Origin: Clostridium mediterraneense
GTDB taxonomy: Bacteria > Bacillota > Clostridia > Clostridiales > Clostridiaceae
Direction of reading: 5' to 3'
Assembly: GCF_900091705.1 (NCBI RefSeq)
Contig: NZ_LT594785.1
Span: forward strand, 1,995,830-2,059,829
Length of the DNA stretch: 64,000 nucleotides
The notes below the pieces were generated by a model. That model saw only the letters and a program-made list of their open reading frames with translations, was not told where the DNA came from and searched no databases. The position numbers and the translations under genes were made by a program. This document shows positions 37,416-45,886 of the stretch, piece after piece; the first letter of the stretch is position 1; each line of letters begins with the position of its first letter.

Positions 37416-39194
37416 TTACGATACTTGCTCAAATTGACTATTATATAATTCTGCATAGAAACCTTTTTTAGCAAGTAATTCATCATGATTTCCACTTTCT
37501 AAAATATCACCATCTTTTAATACAAGTATTACATCAGCATTTTTAATTGTTGATAATCTATGTGCAATTACAAATGAAGTTCTTCCTTCCATCAGCTTGT
37601 CCATTGCATTTTGAATAATAATCTCTGTTCTTGTATCTACTGAACTTGTGGCTTCATCTAATATTAACATTGGTGCATCTTTAATCATTGCACGTGCAAT
37701 AGTTAATTGTTGTTTTTGTCCTACTGATAAGTTTAATTTATCATTTAAAATTGTATTATATCCATCATGTAAAGTTTGAATAAAATGATGTATTCCTACA
37801 GCTTTACACGCTTCTATAATCACATCATCACTTACTCCCTTTTGATTGTATACTAAATTTTCTTTAATAGTTCCTTCAAATAACCAAGTATCTTGTAACA
37901 CCATACAGAATAAATCATGAATATTCTCTCTAGTTAATTTACTAATAGGAGTATCATCAATTAAAATTTCACCTGCATTTATTTCATTAAATCTCATTAA
38001 TAGATTAACTAATGTTGATTTTCCTGCACCAGTAGGTCCAACAATAGCAATTTTTTGACCTGGTTTTGCACTAGCTGAAAAATCATTAATAATAATTCTA
38101 TCAGTACCTTCATATCCAAACTTAACATTTTTAAATTCTACTTTACCTTTTGTATCAGTTAAACTTGTTTGCTTTGTACTTTCATCTTCCATTTCTTCTG
38201 CTTCTAAAAATTCAAATACACGTTCACTAGCTGCTGAAGCAGACTGCATACTTTGTGCTGCTTGAGCAATTTGTGCAAGTGGTTGTGTAAAATAACGAAT
38301 ATACATAATAAATGCTACAATAACTCCAAATGAAATAGTTCCATTAATTGCAAGCATTGCTCCTGCTACACAAACTGCTACATAACCTAAATTACCTATA
38401 AAAGTCATTACAGGCATCATAAGCCCTGATAAAAATTGTGCTTTGAATGCACTATTTTTAAGCTTAGTATTTAAATCACCAAATTTATTCTCTATTTGTT
38501 CTTCTGCATTATATGCCTTGATTACAGTATGACCTGTAAATGCTTCTTCAATATGTCCATTAATTTTACCAAGATATTTTTGTTGAGCTGAGAAATACTT
38601 TTGAGATTTTCCCATTATAAGCATCATTAATGCAAATCCAATAATTGTTGCTACTACTGCTGTGATTGTAAGTAATATATTTGTCTTTATCATCATTATT
38701 AATGATCCAAGGAATAAACAAACAGCACTTACCAAGTTACCTACACTTTGATTCAGAGTTTGTCCAATTGTATCTACATCATTAGTAATACGAGATAATA
38801 CATCTCCAGTTGTAGTATTATTATAATATGACATAGGTAGCTTATTTATCTTAATAGATATTTCACGTCTTAGACTTTTAGATACTCTTTGAGTAACTGA
38901 TGCCATTATATATCCTTGTAATAAATTCAATACTGTACTTATTATATATATGAATACTAAAGTTAATCCTATTGAAGTAATTGCATCTATATCAATATCA
39001 CTAGCTAGTCCAGCTGTAATAATATCTGTAAGTTCTGAAAGTTTATCAGGACCTATTAATGCTAAAATAGTTCCAATAATTGCACTTATAATAGCTATAA
39101 TTATTACTGTCATATGACTCTTACAATATTTCACTAATTTCTTTAATGAATCTTTTGATTGCTTTGGTTGCTTTGATTTTTTCTTTTCCTTCAT
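37416..39194 (-). CDS. ABC exporter half-transporter (membrane plus ATPase), subunit 2
   Basis: About 592 residues: six-helix exporter domain (about 25-310) then ATPase (about 345-590). Walker A GPTGAGKST, Walker B MLILDEATSSVD with the catalytic Glu present, switch His in IAHRLS. The signature is LSVGQKQQ, not LSGGQ. Together with the partner's DD after Walker B this makes one degenerate and one competent ATP site, typical of BmrCD/LmrCD multidrug exporters. Its ATG overlaps the partner's stop by one base; the frame extends to 39227 but AGGAG fixes 39194. Confidence 0.9.
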   Translation of the reverse strand: MKEKKKSKQPKQSKDSLKKLVKYCKSHMTVIIIAIISAIIGTILALIGPDKLSELTDIITAGLASDIDIDAITSIGLTLVFIYIISTVLNLLQGYIMASVTQRVSKSLRREISIKINKLPMSYYNNTTTGDVLSRITNDVDTIGQTLNQSVGNLVSAVCLFLGSLIMMIKTNILLTITAVVATIIGFALMMLIMGKSQKYFSAQQKYLGKINGHIEEAFTGHTVIKAYNAEEQIENKFGDLNTKLKNSAFKAQFLSGLMMPVMTFIGNLGYVAVCVAGAMLAINGTISFGVIVAFIMYIRYFTQPLAQIAQAAQSMQSASAASERVFEFLEAEEMEDESTKQTSLTDTKGKVEFKNVKFGYEGTDRIIINDFSASAKPGQKIAIVGPTGAGKSTLVNLLMRFNEINAGEILIDDTPISKLTRENIHDLFCMVLQDTWLFEGTIKENLVYNQKGVSDDVIIEACKAVGIHHFIQTLHDGYNTILNDKLNLSVGQKQQLTIARAMIKDAPMLILDEATSSVDTRTEIIIQNAMDKLMEGRTSFVIAHRLSTIKNADVILVLKDGDILESGNHDELLAKKGFYAELYNSQFEQVS

Positions 39195-40999
39195 TATGCA
39201 AGCTCCTCTCCTGAAATTTCTGAACAAACTATTTCTTGCTCTTCATCTAGCTCCTCTTTTGAAAGCTGTGAGTATGCTATATCTTTATAAACACCACAAG
39301 ATTCCATTAATTCGCTATGTGTTCCCATACCTACTACAACCCCTTCATCTAGAACAATAATTTTATCTGCATCTTTTATTGTGCTAATTCTTTGAGCTAC
39401 TATAAGAATAGTTGTTCCTTTAATTTCTTTCTTTAAGAATTTACGTAACTTACTATCAGTTTTATAATCTAAAGCAGAGAAAGAATCATCAAAAATCAAT
39501 ACTTCTGGATATCTTGCTATTGCTCTAGCTATAGATAAACGTTGCTTTTGTCCCCCAGAAAGATTAATTCCCCCTTGAGCTATATGTGAATCATATTCAC
39601 CTTCTAATTTTTCAACAAACTCAGAAGCTTGAGCTGCATAAACTCCATAAACAACATCATCCTTTGAAATATGTGATCTTCCATTATCTCCAAAAGCTAT
39701 ATTTGAATTAACTGTTCCCTCAAATAAAGTTGCCTTTTGTGATACATATCCTAACTTATTTCTAAGTACTTTTTCATCATATTTTTTAACATTTAATCCA
39801 TTAACTAAAACTTCCCCCTTAGTAACATCATAAAAACGTGGAATAAGATTAATTAATGTACTCTTTCCACTACCAGTTGCCCCAATAAAAGCAATAGTTT
39901 CTCCTCTTTTTGCACTAAAGTTAATATCCTTTATTACATAATCATCTGCATCAGGATATTTAAAGCTAACATTTTTAAATTCTATCTCTCCACTAATTCC
40001 TATTGGAACTTCAGTACAAGTACCCTTTTTAATACTTAATTCTGTATCAAATATCTCATTAATTCTCTTAGCTGATACTGTAGCACGAGGTAATAAAATA
40101 AATATCATTACTAACATCATAAATGCCATTACTACTTGCATTGCATATGATGAGAATACTATCATCTCTGAGAATAAAGTCATTCTCTCTCTTAAACCAG
40201 CTCCTTGAATTAATATTGCCCCAAGCCAGTAAATTGAAAGATTTAATCCATTCATAATTAAGTTTATACTAGGCATCATAGTTGCCATAACACGATTAGC
40301 AAATAAATTAACATTTGTAAGCTCAGTATTAGCATCCTCAAATTTATCTTCTTGATACTTTTCTGCATTATATGCACGCACTACTGGAATTCCTGAAAGA
40401 TTCTCTCTTGCAACACGATTTAAATTATCTGTTAATTGCTGAATCTTCTTAAACTTTGGAAGAGCTATAACTACACATATTCCAACCATAATCATTAAAA
40501 CACCAATAGCAACTGCAGTAGCTATAGAAAAAGTGTAATTTTTTCCTGTTATTTTTAATATCGCCCATACTGCAAGTATTGGAGCTTTTATTATTAATTG
40601 TAATCCAATAACTATAAACATTTGCACTTGGTTAACGTCATTAGTTGAACGAGTAATTAAACTAGCAGTTGAGAAATTATTGATTTCCTCCATTGAAAAA
40701 GATTGAACTTTATCAAATATTCTTTCTCTTAATCTTGCAGAAAAATTAGCTGCAATCTTAGCTGCAAGTGCTGCTACAATAACTGAAGCTATTAAACTAC
40801 CAAGCGCACACAATAGCATTACTCCACCTGAAGATAAAACTTCACTCATCTCACTACCTGGTGTTTGTACTAACATTGTAATTTTACTCATATGATCAGG
40901 TAATTCTAAATCAAGCCATACCTGTGCAACTATAAAGATAAGACTTATAGCAAGTAATCCCCACTCCTTTCCTGTAAAATTTTTAAATATCTTTAACAT
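39194..40999 (-). CDS. ABC exporter half-transporter (membrane plus ATPase), subunit 1
   Basis: 601 residues with exporter membrane domain (about 15-310) and ATPase (about 335-575). Walker A GATGSGKST, signature LSGGQKQR, switch region VAQRIS in which Gln replaces the usual His, and Walker B VLIFDDSFSALD in which Asp replaces the catalytic Glu. This is the degenerate-site subunit of a heterodimer with the downstream gene. Family members export drugs and peptides. Preceded by a two-component system that probably controls it. Confidence 0.9.
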   Translation of the reverse strand: MLKIFKNFTGKEWGLLAISLIFIVAQVWLDLELPDHMSKITMLVQTPGSEMSEVLSSGGVMLLCALGSLIASVIVAALAAKIAANFSARLRERIFDKVQSFSMEEINNFSTASLITRSTNDVNQVQMFIVIGLQLIIKAPILAVWAILKITGKNYTFSIATAVAIGVLMIMVGICVVIALPKFKKIQQLTDNLNRVARENLSGIPVVRAYNAEKYQEDKFEDANTELTNVNLFANRVMATMMPSINLIMNGLNLSIYWLGAILIQGAGLRERMTLFSEMIVFSSYAMQVVMAFMMLVMIFILLPRATVSAKRINEIFDTELSIKKGTCTEVPIGISGEIEFKNVSFKYPDADDYVIKDINFSAKRGETIAFIGATGSGKSTLINLIPRFYDVTKGEVLVNGLNVKKYDEKVLRNKLGYVSQKATLFEGTVNSNIAFGDNGRSHISKDDVVYGVYAAQASEFVEKLEGEYDSHIAQGGINLSGGQKQRLSIARAIARYPEVLIFDDSFSALDYKTDSKLRKFLKKEIKGTTILIVAQRISTIKDADKIIVLDEGVVVGMGTHSELMESCGVYKDIAYSQLSKEELDEEQEIVCSEISGEELA

Positions 41000-41104
41000 A
41001 TCTAAAACTCCCCTCTTTTATTAAGATACCTTATATAATACAAATGAAAGATTAACTGAAAATAAACTTTTTAGAAAAATTTTCAATTATTTTCTACAAA
41101 AAAT

Positions 41105-41136
41105 GATGTATATAAGCTAATATGCTTATATACATC
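41105..41136 (-). terminator. Terminator after the fourth histidine kinase
   Basis: Perfect 13-bp stem GATGTATATAAGC / GCTTATATACATC followed by ATTTTTT on the minus strand. Confidence 0.9.
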
Positions 41137-41145
41137 ATTTAATAA

Positions 41146-42186
41146 TTATTTTATGGGTAAAGTAATCTTAAATTCTGTTCCCTGATTTAAAACACTATTA
41201 CATATAATTGTTCCATTATGTAGGTTTATTATTTTCTTTACTATAGTTAAACCTAATCCATTTCCCATTGTAGTATGGGATATATCTTGCTGATAAAACT
41301 TATCAAATATCTTAGGAAGAGCTTCTTTAATAATTCCACATCCACTATCCCTAATATTTATTACTATATTATCCTCTACCTTATTAATAGTAATCTTTAT
41401 TACTCCTCCCTCATCAGTAAACTTAATAGCATTATCAATTAAATTAATCCATACCTGATTAAACATTTCCTTATCTCCTATATAATTTAAATCAATAATA
41501 TCAACATCTAAGGAAATATTCTTATTTATAAATTTTGATTCTAAAATAGCTATACAACATCTTAATTGTTCACTAATATTAAAACTTTGTACCTCTTTCA
41601 ATATACTTTGAGTCTCTATTTTTGAAAGACTTAAAACATTTTCTGCTAAAGCTGCAAGTCTTGTTGATTCATCTATAACAATATCTAAATATTCATCTCT
41701 CTCCTCTTTTGTAAGATCATCATATTTTAATATCTCAGCAAAACCCTTTATAGAAATAATAGGTGTTTTAAACTCATGAGAAAAATTGTTTATAAAATCT
41801 GTACGTAGAACTTCAATACCACCTAGTTCCTCTGCCATACGATTAAAATTTTCTGAAAGCAAATTAAACTCTGGTGGATGTTTTATATCAAGTCTCGCAT
41901 TAAAATCTCCACTTGCAAGTTTATTAATTCCTTCAACAAATTTTCTAACATTCTTTAAAACTATATTACTTGATATCAATGATACTATAGTTCCAATAAT
42001 CAAACATACTACTAATGTTACTCCAGGAAGCACCATAATTTTTTGTATATTATTTTTATTTAATATACCAATCGATAATAAAATATATACTAATATTGAT
42101 GTTAAAAACATAGTAATTGATAATATGATAAAAAGTGAAATAGCATATGATAAGGTTAGTCCTATTTTCTTTTTCCATTTATTCAT
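41146..42186 (-). CDS. Sensor histidine kinase with HAMP domain
   Basis: About 346 residues from the ATG at 42186 (AAGGTGG nine bases upstream; the ATG at 42210 has none). Membrane helices at about 10-38 and 51-74 with a very short external loop. HAMP 75-125, His137 in NFSHEFKTPIISI, N-box WINLIDNAIKFTD, G-boxes DSGCGI and GNGLGLTIV. The start overlaps the regulator's stop by eight bases. The likely target is the ABC exporter operon downstream, beyond a terminator. Confidence 0.88.
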   Translation of the reverse strand: MNKWKKKIGLTLSYAISLFIILSITMFLTSILVYILLSIGILNKNNIQKIMVLPGVTLVVCLIIGTIVSLISSNIVLKNVRKFVEGINKLASGDFNARLDIKHPPEFNLLSENFNRMAEELGGIEVLRTDFINNFSHEFKTPIISIKGFAEILKYDDLTKEERDEYLDIVIDESTRLAALAENVLSLSKIETQSILKEVQSFNISEQLRCCIAILESKFINKNISLDVDIIDLNYIGDKEMFNQVWINLIDNAIKFTDEGGVIKITINKVEDNIVINIRDSGCGIIKEALPKIFDKFYQQDISHTTMGNGLGLTIVKKIINLHNGTIICNSVLNQGTEFKITLPIK

Positions 42187-42856
42187 GTTTTTTAACCACC
42201 TTATATCCAATCCCTCTAACAGCTACTATTTCAAACTCAGGATATGTTGAAAATCTTTTTCTAAGCCTATTTATATGAACATTAACCGTAGTATCACCAC
42301 TTTCAGTTTCCATTCCCCATATCTCATCCATTAATTGAATTCTAGTAAATATACGATCTGGATATGATAAAAGCTTATATAATAAATAGAACTCCTTTTG
42401 AGGAAGAGTTTGTTTATTATCTTCACGAGTTACAGTTAAAGTATCATAATCAAGAATTACTTTTCCTAAAACAAGCCTTCTAGAATTTACAATTTGTGCT
42501 CTCCTAAGAAGTGCACGAATTCTAAGTAACATCTCTTCAGTATCAATAGGCTTGGTCATATAATCATCAGTTCCTACTATAAAACCCCTTTTCTTATCTT
42601 CTGGCAAATGTTTAGCTGTAGCCATGAGTATAGGTATCATACTATTCGAAGCTCTAATTTCTCTCACAAACTCGTATCCATCCATATTAGGCATCATTAT
42701 ATCCAATATAATTAAATCTATATGCTGACTTTCTAATAATTCTAATGCCTTTATCCCATCTTCAGCAGTAAAAACTAAGTACTTTTCTCTCTTTAATACT
42801 GCTTCTAATAACCTTCTTGCATTCTTATCATCCTCAACTACTAATATATTTATCAT
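42179..42856 (-). CDS. OmpR-family response regulator
   Basis: 225 residues: receiver with Asp52 (LILDIMMPNMDG) and DDYMTKPID, winged helix with TVNVHINRLRKRFS and VRGIGYKVV. First gene of the operon with the kinase at 41146. Confidence 0.9.
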   Translation of the reverse strand: MINILVVEDDKNARRLLEAVLKREKYLVFTAEDGIKALELLESQHIDLIILDIMMPNMDGYEFVREIRASNSMIPILMATAKHLPEDKKRGFIVGTDDYMTKPIDTEEMLLRIRALLRRAQIVNSRRLVLGKVILDYDTLTVTREDNKQTLPQKEFYLLYKLLSYPDRIFTRIQLMDEIWGMETESGDTTVNVHINRLRKRFSTYPEFEIVAVRGIGYKVVKKHE

Positions 42857-42999
42857 TTTTCACTTTCCCCCTAAAAAGCTATATTACTCTAAACACTAAA
42901 AATATAATCTCAATTATTTTTACTATTATATCTTCTAATTATTAACTTAAAATAAACTCCTTTTTAATATTTTAAAATTAATTATCTATATAAAAAAAT

Positions 43000-43033
43000 A
43001 ATGACAAGTACTTATTTAAAAGTACTTGCCATT
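43000..43033 (-). terminator. tmRNA terminator
   Basis: AATGGCAAGTACTT / AAGTACTTGTCATT hairpin with a 6-base loop and a following T-run, 13 bases after the tmRNA CCA end. Confidence 0.88.
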
Positions 43034-43046
43034 ACTCTATTTTATC

Positions 43047-43405
43047 TGGTGGAGATGACGGGTGTCGAACCCGTGTCCGAAAGCAGACCAGTAAGACTTT
43101 CTACGAGTGTAGTCATCTGATTTAAAATTCCCTAAAAAGACGTCCAGTGACAAACTTCTTTCTCGGTAGCTTCATATCTTCCGTTCTTAACTCAAAGCTT
43201 TGCTAAGCTCGGTTCCCCACTTTAAATGACACCTGGGTCCTAAACCGTGGGCAGCCTAGGTCAGATGAGCAGCGCTAAATTAAGCTGCTAATGCAAAATT
43301 ATCTTCTGCGTTTATATTTAATGCATAGTCGATTTAAGAGTTTCCATGCTTCACTCTACTCGCTTATCAAACCCATCTTACCCCCGTCGAAGCCAAAACA
43401 TCCCC
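43047..43405 (-). ncRNA. ssrA: tmRNA (transfer-messenger RNA)
   Basis: 359 bases. The 5' end GGGGATG pairs with CATCTCC before the A-CCA 3' end to make the acceptor stem, and GGTTCGA with CCC-type T-arm bases lies near the 3' end. The resume frame at 43309-43280 is GCA GAA GAT AAT TTT GCA TTA GCA GCT TAA, giving the degradation tag AEDNFALAA after the charged Ala. It rescues stalled ribosomes with SmpB, whose gene lies 5.2 kb upstream on the same strand. The CCA is encoded. Confidence 0.97.
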
Positions 43406-43466
43406 ACGATTGGTAATTAGATTTAAACGCTAATCAATTACTCTATTAAATTTTAATTATATTATA

Positions 43467-43495
43467 ATTATATAAATATTTATGGGTTAAGTCAA
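43467..43495 (-). promoter_or_regulatory. Promoter of tmRNA
   Basis: Minus strand TTGACT at 43495-43490, a 17-base spacer and TATAAT at 43472-43467. Transcription would begin about 55 bases before the mature 5' end, leaving a leader for RNase P to remove. Confidence 0.85.
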
Positions 43496-43559
43496 GTTTA
43501 TTGCTGTTTCCAGCTATGTATATGTTTGTTAATAAGAAGATTGGAACGGACTTAACCCA
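43483..43559. repeat. 77-bp segment bounded by perfect 11-bp inverted repeats
   Basis: TGGGTTAAGTC at 43483-43493 and GACTTAACCCA at 43549-43559 are exact inverted copies. A small GCTG-TTTC-CAGC hairpin lies inside. The left arm overlaps the -35 box of the tmRNA promoter. It may be a minute transposable element or an operator pair. Confidence 0.6.
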
Positions 43560-44024
43560 ATGAAAACTTTTCGAAATATTTATTTATTACAGAAATTAAT
43601 TATATACTATCTCCACTCTTTTGTGAAGTATATTTTCATATTTAACTGTATCTACTATTATTAATCTTATTATATTTAATTATTCATTTAAAATAGTGTA
43701 ATATTGTTAATTTTAAACATTATTCTAATCAATCTAAATTTAATACAAGTACCATTATTAGTTACTTATATTAAAAACTTTTTTTACTATAAATGAATCA
43801 AATATTATCAACAATTCACTATCTATAAAATTTTCTTTTCTTCGCTTCTTTTAAACCATATATACTATTCTAAACTATATCTCCCCCTTAATTATTAACT
43901 TTATTTTACATTTGTTTTTTAAGGAGTAAAATAAATCTAAGTTTTATACCTTTCAACCCTCAGAGTATCTTAAACTAGAAATAACTTAACATTTAATGAT
44001 TTAAAAATCATTTAAACTAAAATA

Positions 44025-44063
44025 AGTGCCCCATAATATCAAATAATATTATTATGAGACACT
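44025..44063 (-). terminator. Terminator of the EcsC-family gene
   Basis: AGTGTCTCATAATA / TATTATGGGGCACT stem (with G-U pairs), followed by TATTTTAGTTT. Confidence 0.65.
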
Positions 44064-44154
44064 CTTAAAGTTTAAAATATTAATCTATTAAATAATCTTT
44101 TATCATAATTTATAAAGTCTTTTCTTACTTCTTTATCTTATAAGCAACTAATAT

Positions 44155-45084
44155 TTATTCTGCTTCTTCATACATATCCAAATCATCTTCTATAGATGTT
44201 ATCATTACCTCAGCTTCTATATCAGATACTAATGAACCTCTCCCATCTATAAGATCTAATCTCCCATTATCAAGTAACCACCTATGTTGATAAAGCCTAA
44301 TTGCTGCCTTAGAAACATGATTTATATATTTAGCATTAATAGCAGCTCCTATTGCCCCTCCAACTATAGGTAAATAATCAAATATTCTATCCTGAAATAA
44401 AAGTATTTGTATTTCTCTTGATATTTCTATCTCAAGTTCTTGCTCTACTGCATGAACACTTATTATACTCAATTCTTTTGAAACTGTTTTATTAACCATT
44501 TTATTTGCAAGCTTTTTTATAGACTTTTCATCAATAACATGTTCAATCTTATTTAATATTGAAAGTGCCTCTTCCCTTTGTTTTAAAGTCCTTACAGAAC
44601 CAGCTCCAAGAACTGCTAGAGCAAATTCTTTTTCATAAACATTATCTAATTTATATCCATATGCTGCTCCTATTCTCATTATTGTTCTAAGAGCAATTGA
44701 AAGTATAAAAGGTATATCAACAGCTAGTCCTACTATACCAACACTTCCTACAGCTACTCCTTGAGCTGTAGCAATTCCTATTGCTTTCTTTTTAGCATCT
44801 TTTGCAAGTTTATCACAAAATTCAAGCTCTACAAATTTTAATTGATTTATTGATTCTATTTTTGCCTCTTTTTCAATTCTTCTATAATCTAAAGAATTGT
44901 CAGCTATATTCCAAGTAAATTTTAAAAGTCCCCTTACTATTTTTTCAGTAGCAACTTTTTCTATAACTTTTCCTAAAGGCATTGTAATCGTTGCCATTGT
45001 TTTATCAAAAAAGTCAATCCCCTCATGTTTCCATGCTTCTATTGCCTCTATTTGTTGTAGTTCATATTTACTAAGAACTTTCAT
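44155..45084 (-). CDS. EcsC family protein
   Basis: 309 residues of the EcsC family. The glycine-rich hydrophobic segment AQGVAVGSVGIVGLAVDIPF (about residues 108-127) and a second one near YLPIVGGAIGAAINAKYINH (about 240-260) are the conserved parts. EcsC is linked to the Ecs ABC system in bacilli, but its function is unknown and no ecsAB genes are here. ATG at 45084 is six bases after GGGGG; a TTG at 45087 would be too near. Confidence 0.82.
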   Translation of the reverse strand: MKVLSKYELQQIEAIEAWKHEGIDFFDKTMATITMPLGKVIEKVATEKIVRGLLKFTWNIADNSLDYRRIEKEAKIESINQLKFVELEFCDKLAKDAKKKAIGIATAQGVAVGSVGIVGLAVDIPFILSIALRTIMRIGAAYGYKLDNVYEKEFALAVLGAGSVRTLKQREEALSILNKIEHVIDEKSIKKLANKMVNKTVSKELSIISVHAVEQELEIEISREIQILLFQDRIFDYLPIVGGAIGAAINAKYINHVSKAAIRLYQHRWLLDNGRLDLIDGRGSLVSDIEAEVMITSIEDDLDMYEEAE

Positions 45085-45126
45085 CAATTTCCCCCTTATT
45101 ATTATTTTTAATTAAATTATATAATA

Positions 45127-45159
45127 AAAAGAGCGATTTGTCATTAAAATCGCTCTTTT
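45127..45159 (-). terminator. Terminator after xpt
   Basis: Perfect stem AAAAGAGCGATTT / AAATCGCTCTTTT with a 7-base loop. Confidence 0.92.
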
Positions 45160-45187
45160 CTTTATAAATCCTTAATTTTTATAAGGT

Positions 45188-45766
45188 TTATCTAAAGATT
45201 ACTTCATTATTCTCTATTTTATCGATAATAGCTAATGATTCTACTCTTATTCCCTTATTTTCTAAGTGCTTTCTACCATCTTGGAATCCTTTTTCTATAA
45301 CAATTCCTGCACCTACAACTTCAGCTCCAGCTTGTTTTACTACATCTAAAAGACCAAATATTCCACAAGCATTTGCAAGGAAATCATCAACTATAAGAAT
45401 TTTTTCACCAGGTTTTATGAATTTTTTATCTACAACAACATTATAAACTGTTTGCTTTGTAAATGAGTAAATTTCTGAATGGAAAACCTTATCTGCCTTT
45501 TCTCTTGAAAGTCTTTCTACCTTTTTACCAAATACTAAAGGTAAGTTACCAAACTCTCTTGCAACAAAAGCTCCTATTGCTATACCTGTTGATTCTACAG
45601 TTAGAATCTTATCTATTTTTTCTTCTTTAAATATATTTTTAAACTCTTTACCTATCTTTTCTATAAAATCAACATCCATTTGATGATTTAAGAATGAATC
45701 AACCATTAATATGTTATCTTCTGTGATTCTTCCTTCTTCTCTTATTTTTTGTTTTAATAATTCCAT
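45188..45766 (-). CDS. xpt: Xanthine phosphoribosyltransferase
   Basis: 192 residues. Converts xanthine and PRPP to XMP in purine salvage. The PRPP motif is [13 protein letters not shown] near residue 125, and the N-terminus ([12 protein letters not shown]) is typical of Xpt. Full family length. Usually placed under a guanine riboswitch in bacilli, but I see no purine aptamer in the 120 bases upstream. Monocistronic, with a strong terminator. Confidence 0.93.
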   Translation of the reverse strand: MELLKQKIREEGRITEDNILMVDSFLNHQMDVDFIEKIGKEFKNIFKEEKIDKILTVESTGIAIGAFVAREFGNLPLVFGKKVERLSREKADKVFHSEIYSFTKQTVYNVVVDKKFIKPGEKILIVDDFLANACGIFGLLDVVKQAGAEVVGAGIVIEKGFQDGRKHLENKGIRVESLAIIDKIENNEVIFR

Positions 45767-45886
45767 ATAGCTCAGTCCTTTCTAACTATATCTTTTTCTA
45801 TACTAATTTTATAACAGATTCTTTCTTTTGCCTAGAAAAAAAGATTTATTTATACTTTTAATAAATAATAAGCTAAATTATTACGA

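Larger units (their letters stand above)
43406..44154. other. Long intergenic region upstream of tmRNA
   Basis: 749 bases. It holds the tmRNA promoter (43467-43495), a 77-bp segment bounded by 11-bp inverted repeats (43483-43559) and the terminator of the EcsC-family gene (44025-44063). The remaining 450 AT-rich bases show no gene that I can support. Confidence 0.6.

Noticed and set aside
41786-42250. 154-codon plus-strand frame over the kinase at 41146
   Set aside because: Antisense to a well-supported histidine kinase/regulator junction, with no recognisable domain.
43561-44024. AAGGAG followed by an AT-rich stretch near 43920 as a small gene
   Set aside because: No start codon follows at a workable distance and no open frame of note exists.
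45767-45886. Possible purine riboswitch upstream of xpt
   Set aside because: No conserved purine-aptamer core or following terminator/antiterminator is visible, although xpt often carries one.
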